In this document: one piece after another, positions 62,701 through 64,000 of the stretch
Numbering within the stretch: the first letter of the stretch is position 1
How the letters are laid out: each line of letters opens with the position of its first letter
DNA from: JAVVVD01 sp036652795
GTDB taxonomy: Bacteria; Bacillota; Clostridia; Christensenellales; CAG-138
Direction of reading: 5' to 3'
Assembly: GCA_036652795.1 (NCBI GenBank)
Contig: JAVVVD010000004.1
Location: 123,853-187,852, forward strand
DNA length: 64,000 bases
Notes under the pieces: generated by a model
What the model saw: the letters and a program-made list of their open reading frames with translations, nothing else
Told to the model about the DNA's origin: nothing
Database searches by the model: none
Position numbers and translations under genes: made by a program

Positions 62701-63534
62701 GGCGGCAAGGATTATCCTGGCATAGTAGTAAAGGGGCGTTTGCCATCAAGGGTAGGGCTTGAATCCATAGTTATAAAGGGTACGCAGGACGGCAAGGAGG
62801 TAAAGCTTGCGCTAGCGGATATAGCGACATTTGCCACAGATGAATCCGCGGACTCGATAAGCCGCAGCAACAATAAGCGCACTATATCAATAAAGGCGAC
62901 GCTGAAAAACGGATATAACATTGGAATAGTGGGGCGCGAGGCACAAAAAGTCACTGAGAACTATACATTGCCGGATGACTACAGCATGGAGTTTTCAGGC
63001 GAGAGCGAAACCATAAATGATACCCTCAAAGAGGTGATAAATATGGCGCTGCTCGCGGTGCTGCTTATATATCTCATAATGGTGGCACAGTTCCAGTCGT
63101 TGCTATCACCATTTATAGTGATGTTTACGATGCCGCTGGCGTTTACGGGCGGGTTGCTGCTGCAATGGGCGTGCGGCATGGAGGTCAGCGTAATATCAAT
63201 GCTGGGACTGCTGGTGCTGTTGGGAGTAGTGGTTAACAACGGAATAGTGTTTGTGGATTGTGCAAACGGAATCTATGCCGAAACAAACCAACGCCGCGAA
63301 GCGCTTGTGCAAACGGGAGTACGCAGGATGCGCCCAATACTTATGACCGCTATGACAACAGTGCTGGGTCTTGTTACGCTGGGGCTGGGGATGGGTACGG
63401 GTGCAGATATGCTGCAACCAATGGCCATTATCATAATCGGCGGGCTTACATATGGCACGCTGCTTACGCTGTATGTGATACCCATATTGTATGATCTGTT
63501 TGTAAAAAAGCCGCCTAAGAGTGTGGAGATATAA
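59764..63534 (+). CDS. RND-family efflux transporter with an inserted coiled-coil domain
   Basis: 1256 residues. The RND fold has TM1 near 10-30, TM2-6 near 570-760, TM7 near 785-805 and TM8-12 near 1085-1245. HAE1-type motifs include YPGANPEKVE and the TM4 motif GMLVDNSIVVIENIY, in which D644 is kept and the second acidic residue is N645. Residues ~205-435 form a long Ala/Gln/Glu-rich coiled coil inserted in the first extracytoplasmic loop. No adaptor or outer-membrane gene is adjacent. Substrate unknown. GGGG precedes the ATG. Confidence 0.9.
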   Translation: MLPATSVKKPLTIIVCAILVMTLGIISFTKMQTNLLPQFELPYVVVYTSYPGANPEKVELAVTQPLESTLSTTGGLVNMTSVSNENTSMIVLEFAYSTNMDSAMIELNGNIELIKGYLDDAVTNPLVMQIDPDMLPVMVAAVSVDGKSGVATSDYVKETVIPALQRVEGVADVTGMGIVSESVEITLLPEQIGALNDKLIAAIDDKLGESQKDIDEGYAEVNKGRRALNSQMKEQKQSLLDAQSELESGRSKLAANKRKLAKALEQAQAGLSQLTDAKASLEKLILAAEGLPALDTSIAICQSELSAIDKTINPEAYAAKEQQLAALNAQKQGILAGMSSVGASSVTQLMLKLNDVIANISKAQSGIGELRAAQGQLEAAQAQLEASAGQIDQGRAQLKQAESEAKAKLDTAEEQLNSAQEQFDEAADEALRAADLGGRVTESMIAQMLAAQNFSMPAGYAEEKGERWSVKVGEKFASLADVRNLLLFTIEEGDIGEVRLSDVAKVELVNDASEKYAKVNGSDGILLVMQKQSSSSVTEVSAALRDSIEKLMQDDQTLHITTLSDQGIYIDIIVSSVLQNLLMGALLAIAVLLLFLRNFRPTLIVALSIPLSLMLAVTLMYFTGITLNIISLAGLALGIGMLVDNSIVVIENIYRLRAAGLSAAKAAVMGTKEVGGAIVASTLTTVCVFLPIVFAEGIAKELFVDMGLTIAYSLLASLLVAMTLAPSLGSMMLTNQAPPVAKFYDKMVAAYEKSLRFVLRHRAASLILVGALFAVSIVAVLVSGTAFMPKTDSSQIVAGITIEDDKLTTQQRRELADELSTRIQGVDGVSTVGAMEQGGGMMMGGSGDVTLYVLLDEQRKLNSDQIGGLIEEAVADMPVKVSLSSGNMDISMLSGSGIEVDIYGAELDVLRSSAREIAELLKNIDGVEYVDDGTGDTGTEQVISVDKNKAMEYSLTVAQVYAQVAERLKEENSATTFTIGGKDYPGIVVKGRLPSRVGLESIVIKGTQDGKEVKLALADIATFATDESADSISRSNNKRTISIKATLKNGYNIGIVGREAQKVTENYTLPDDYSMEFSGESETINDTLKEVINMALLAVLLIYLIMVAQFQSLLSPFIVMFTMPLAFTGGLLLQWACGMEVSVISMLGLLVLLGVVVNNGIVFVDCANGIYAETNQRREALVQTGVRRMRPILMTAMTTVLGLVTLGLGMGTGADMLQPMAIIIIGGLTYGTLLTLYVIPILYDLFVKKPPKSVEI

Positions 63535-63554
63535 TTGGCCGGGCGGGAAGTGCA

Positions 63555-63589
63555 TTTGCTGTGCGCACTAGGAGCTTGCGCACAGCAAA
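63555..63589. repeat. Strong inverted repeat after the RND gene
   Basis: Perfect 13-bp arms TTTGCTGTGCGCA (63555-63567) and TGCGCACAGCAAA (63577-63589). It is followed by AGAAAAAAATT, not a T-run, so it may stabilise the 3-prime end or act as a weak terminator. Confidence 0.6.
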
Positions 63590-63646
63590 AGAAAAAAATT
63601 CTTTACTTATGCGGGTTTGAGGTATATTAATATTAAAACCGCAATA

Positions 63647-63675
63647 TTGACAAAAGAGCGTGCTTGAACTAAAAT
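63647..63675 (+). promoter_or_regulatory. Promoter of the tRNA-Gly-tuf unit
   Basis: Perfect -35 TTGACA at 63647-63652, 17-base spacer, -10 TAAAAT at 63670-63675. No terminator is visible between the tRNA and tuf. Confidence 0.8.
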
Positions 63676-63723
63676 AGAAATGCTGTACCAAGATGATTTC
63701 TATAGCAGCACGCCCTGTGTTAC

Positions 63724-63797
63724 GCGGGTGTAGCTCAGTGGCAGAGCGTCGGCTTCCCAAGCCGATAATGTGGGTTCGATTCCCATCACCCGCTCCA
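63724..63797 (+). tRNA. tRNA-Gly (anticodon CCC)
   Basis: 74 bases including an encoded CCA. The acceptor stem GCGGGTG/CACCCGC is a perfect 7 bp; the D arm (AGCTCAGTGGCAGAGC), the anticodon stem TCGGC/GCCGA with loop TTCCCAA, and the T arm with GGTTCGATTCC all fold. The anticodon CCC reads GGG codons. Confidence 0.96.
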
Positions 63798-63831
63798 CAA
63801 AAAAGCCAAATTATACAGGAGGAAAATCCAA

Positions 63832-64000
63832 ATGGCAAAGGCAAAATTTGAACGCAATAAGCCGCACGTAAACATCGGAACGATAGGGCATGTTGACCAC
63901 GGCAAGACGACGCTGACAGCGGCGATAACGATGGCGTTGAGCCAGCAGGGTCATGCGGCGGCTATGAGGTATGACGAAATAGACAAGGCGCCGGAAGAGA
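63832..64000 (+). CDS. tuf: Elongation factor Tu, 5-prime part only
   Basis: The first 56 codons are present; the window ends inside the gene. FERNKPHVNIGTIGHVDHGK and TTLTAAIT are diagnostic of EF-Tu, including the P-loop GHVDHGKTT. AGGAGG precedes the ATG at 63832. It lies 34 bases after tRNA-Gly with no terminator between, suggesting a joint transcript outside the usual str operon. Confidence 0.95.
   Translation, partial: MAKAKFERNKPHVNIGTIGHVDHGKTTLTAAITMALSQQGHAAAMRYDEIDKAPEE

Noticed and set aside
63515..63844. Minus-strand frame of 109 codons near the tRNA
   Set aside because: It runs antisense through the tRNA-Gly gene and its promoter. The sequence resembling GDGNRTHIIGLGSRRSATELHP is the well-known artefact of translating tRNA sequence.
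1..64000. CRISPR arrays, insertion sequences, prophage or integrase genes
   Set aside because: No direct-repeat array, transposase, integrase or terminal inverted repeat was recognised in either strand.

Overview
The window looks like the replication-origin region of a Gram-positive (Bacillota, probably Clostridia-type) chromosome of intermediate G+C. Supporting signs are the rpmH-rnpA-yidD-yidC-jag / mnmE-mnmG-rsmG-noc side facing dnaA-dnaN-recF-gyrB-gyrA, strong AGGAGG-type ribosome binding sites, a T-box leader, an FMN riboswitch with a terminator platform, a split gcvPA/gcvPB glycine decarboxylase, and no outer-membrane genes. No mobile element, CRISPR array or rRNA gene was seen. Species cannot be assigned from the sequence alone.

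Layout. (1) 1-3.3 kb: typA overlapping a DUF362/ferredoxin gene. (2) 3.3-10.1 kb: an SDR oxidoreductase, then a selenium/molybdenum module: YedE-like permease, TusA-like and DUF3343 proteins, a cysteine desulfurase, SelD, YqeB, YqeC and a ModE-like regulator. (3) 10.1-16 kb: a VanZ-like protein, parB-parA, two inverted parS-like sites flanking a small ORF, a HEAT-containing RNA methyltransferase and murG. (4) 16-21.4 kb: a divergent DUF815-type ATPase, cysS, a membrane lipoprotein and a secreted four-SH3 protein with a sortase-like C-terminus. (5) 21.5-27.4 kb: gcvT-gcvH-gcvPA-gcvPB and an M32 carboxypeptidase. (6) 27.4-37.4 kb: noc, rsmG, mnmG, mnmE on the minus strand, proBA on the plus strand, then jag, yidC, yidD, rnpA, rpmH on the minus strand. 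(7) 37.3-39.3 kb: probable oriC, with DnaA boxes on both sides of dnaA. (8) 39.3-47.6 kb: dnaN, recF, gyrB, gyrA, a CCA-adding-type nucleotidyltransferase. (9) 47.6-54 kb: a class I amidotransferase-like hydrolase, an alpha/beta hydrolase, and a CotH-VTC-DUF4956 trio. (10) 54-64 kb: riboswitch-controlled riboflavin S-component, tatD, T-box-controlled metG, a tRNA-modification-type methyltransferase, rsmI, a large RND transporter with an inserted coiled coil, and a tRNA-Gly(CCC)-tuf unit cut by the window end.

How the parts fit. Genes leading away from the origin on each side encode replication, partition, membrane insertion and translation functions. The selenium genes match the known set linked to selenium-dependent molybdenum hydroxylases (SelD, YqeB, YqeC), with no selA, selB or selC in the window. 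The most unusual elements are the SH3/sortase-like protein whose expected catalytic arginine is missing, the coiled-coil RND pump with no neighbouring adaptor gene, the inverted parS pair, and a Noc-type ParB with a near-consensus Noc-binding sequence about 19 kb away. All start choices, promoters and terminators were judged by eye.
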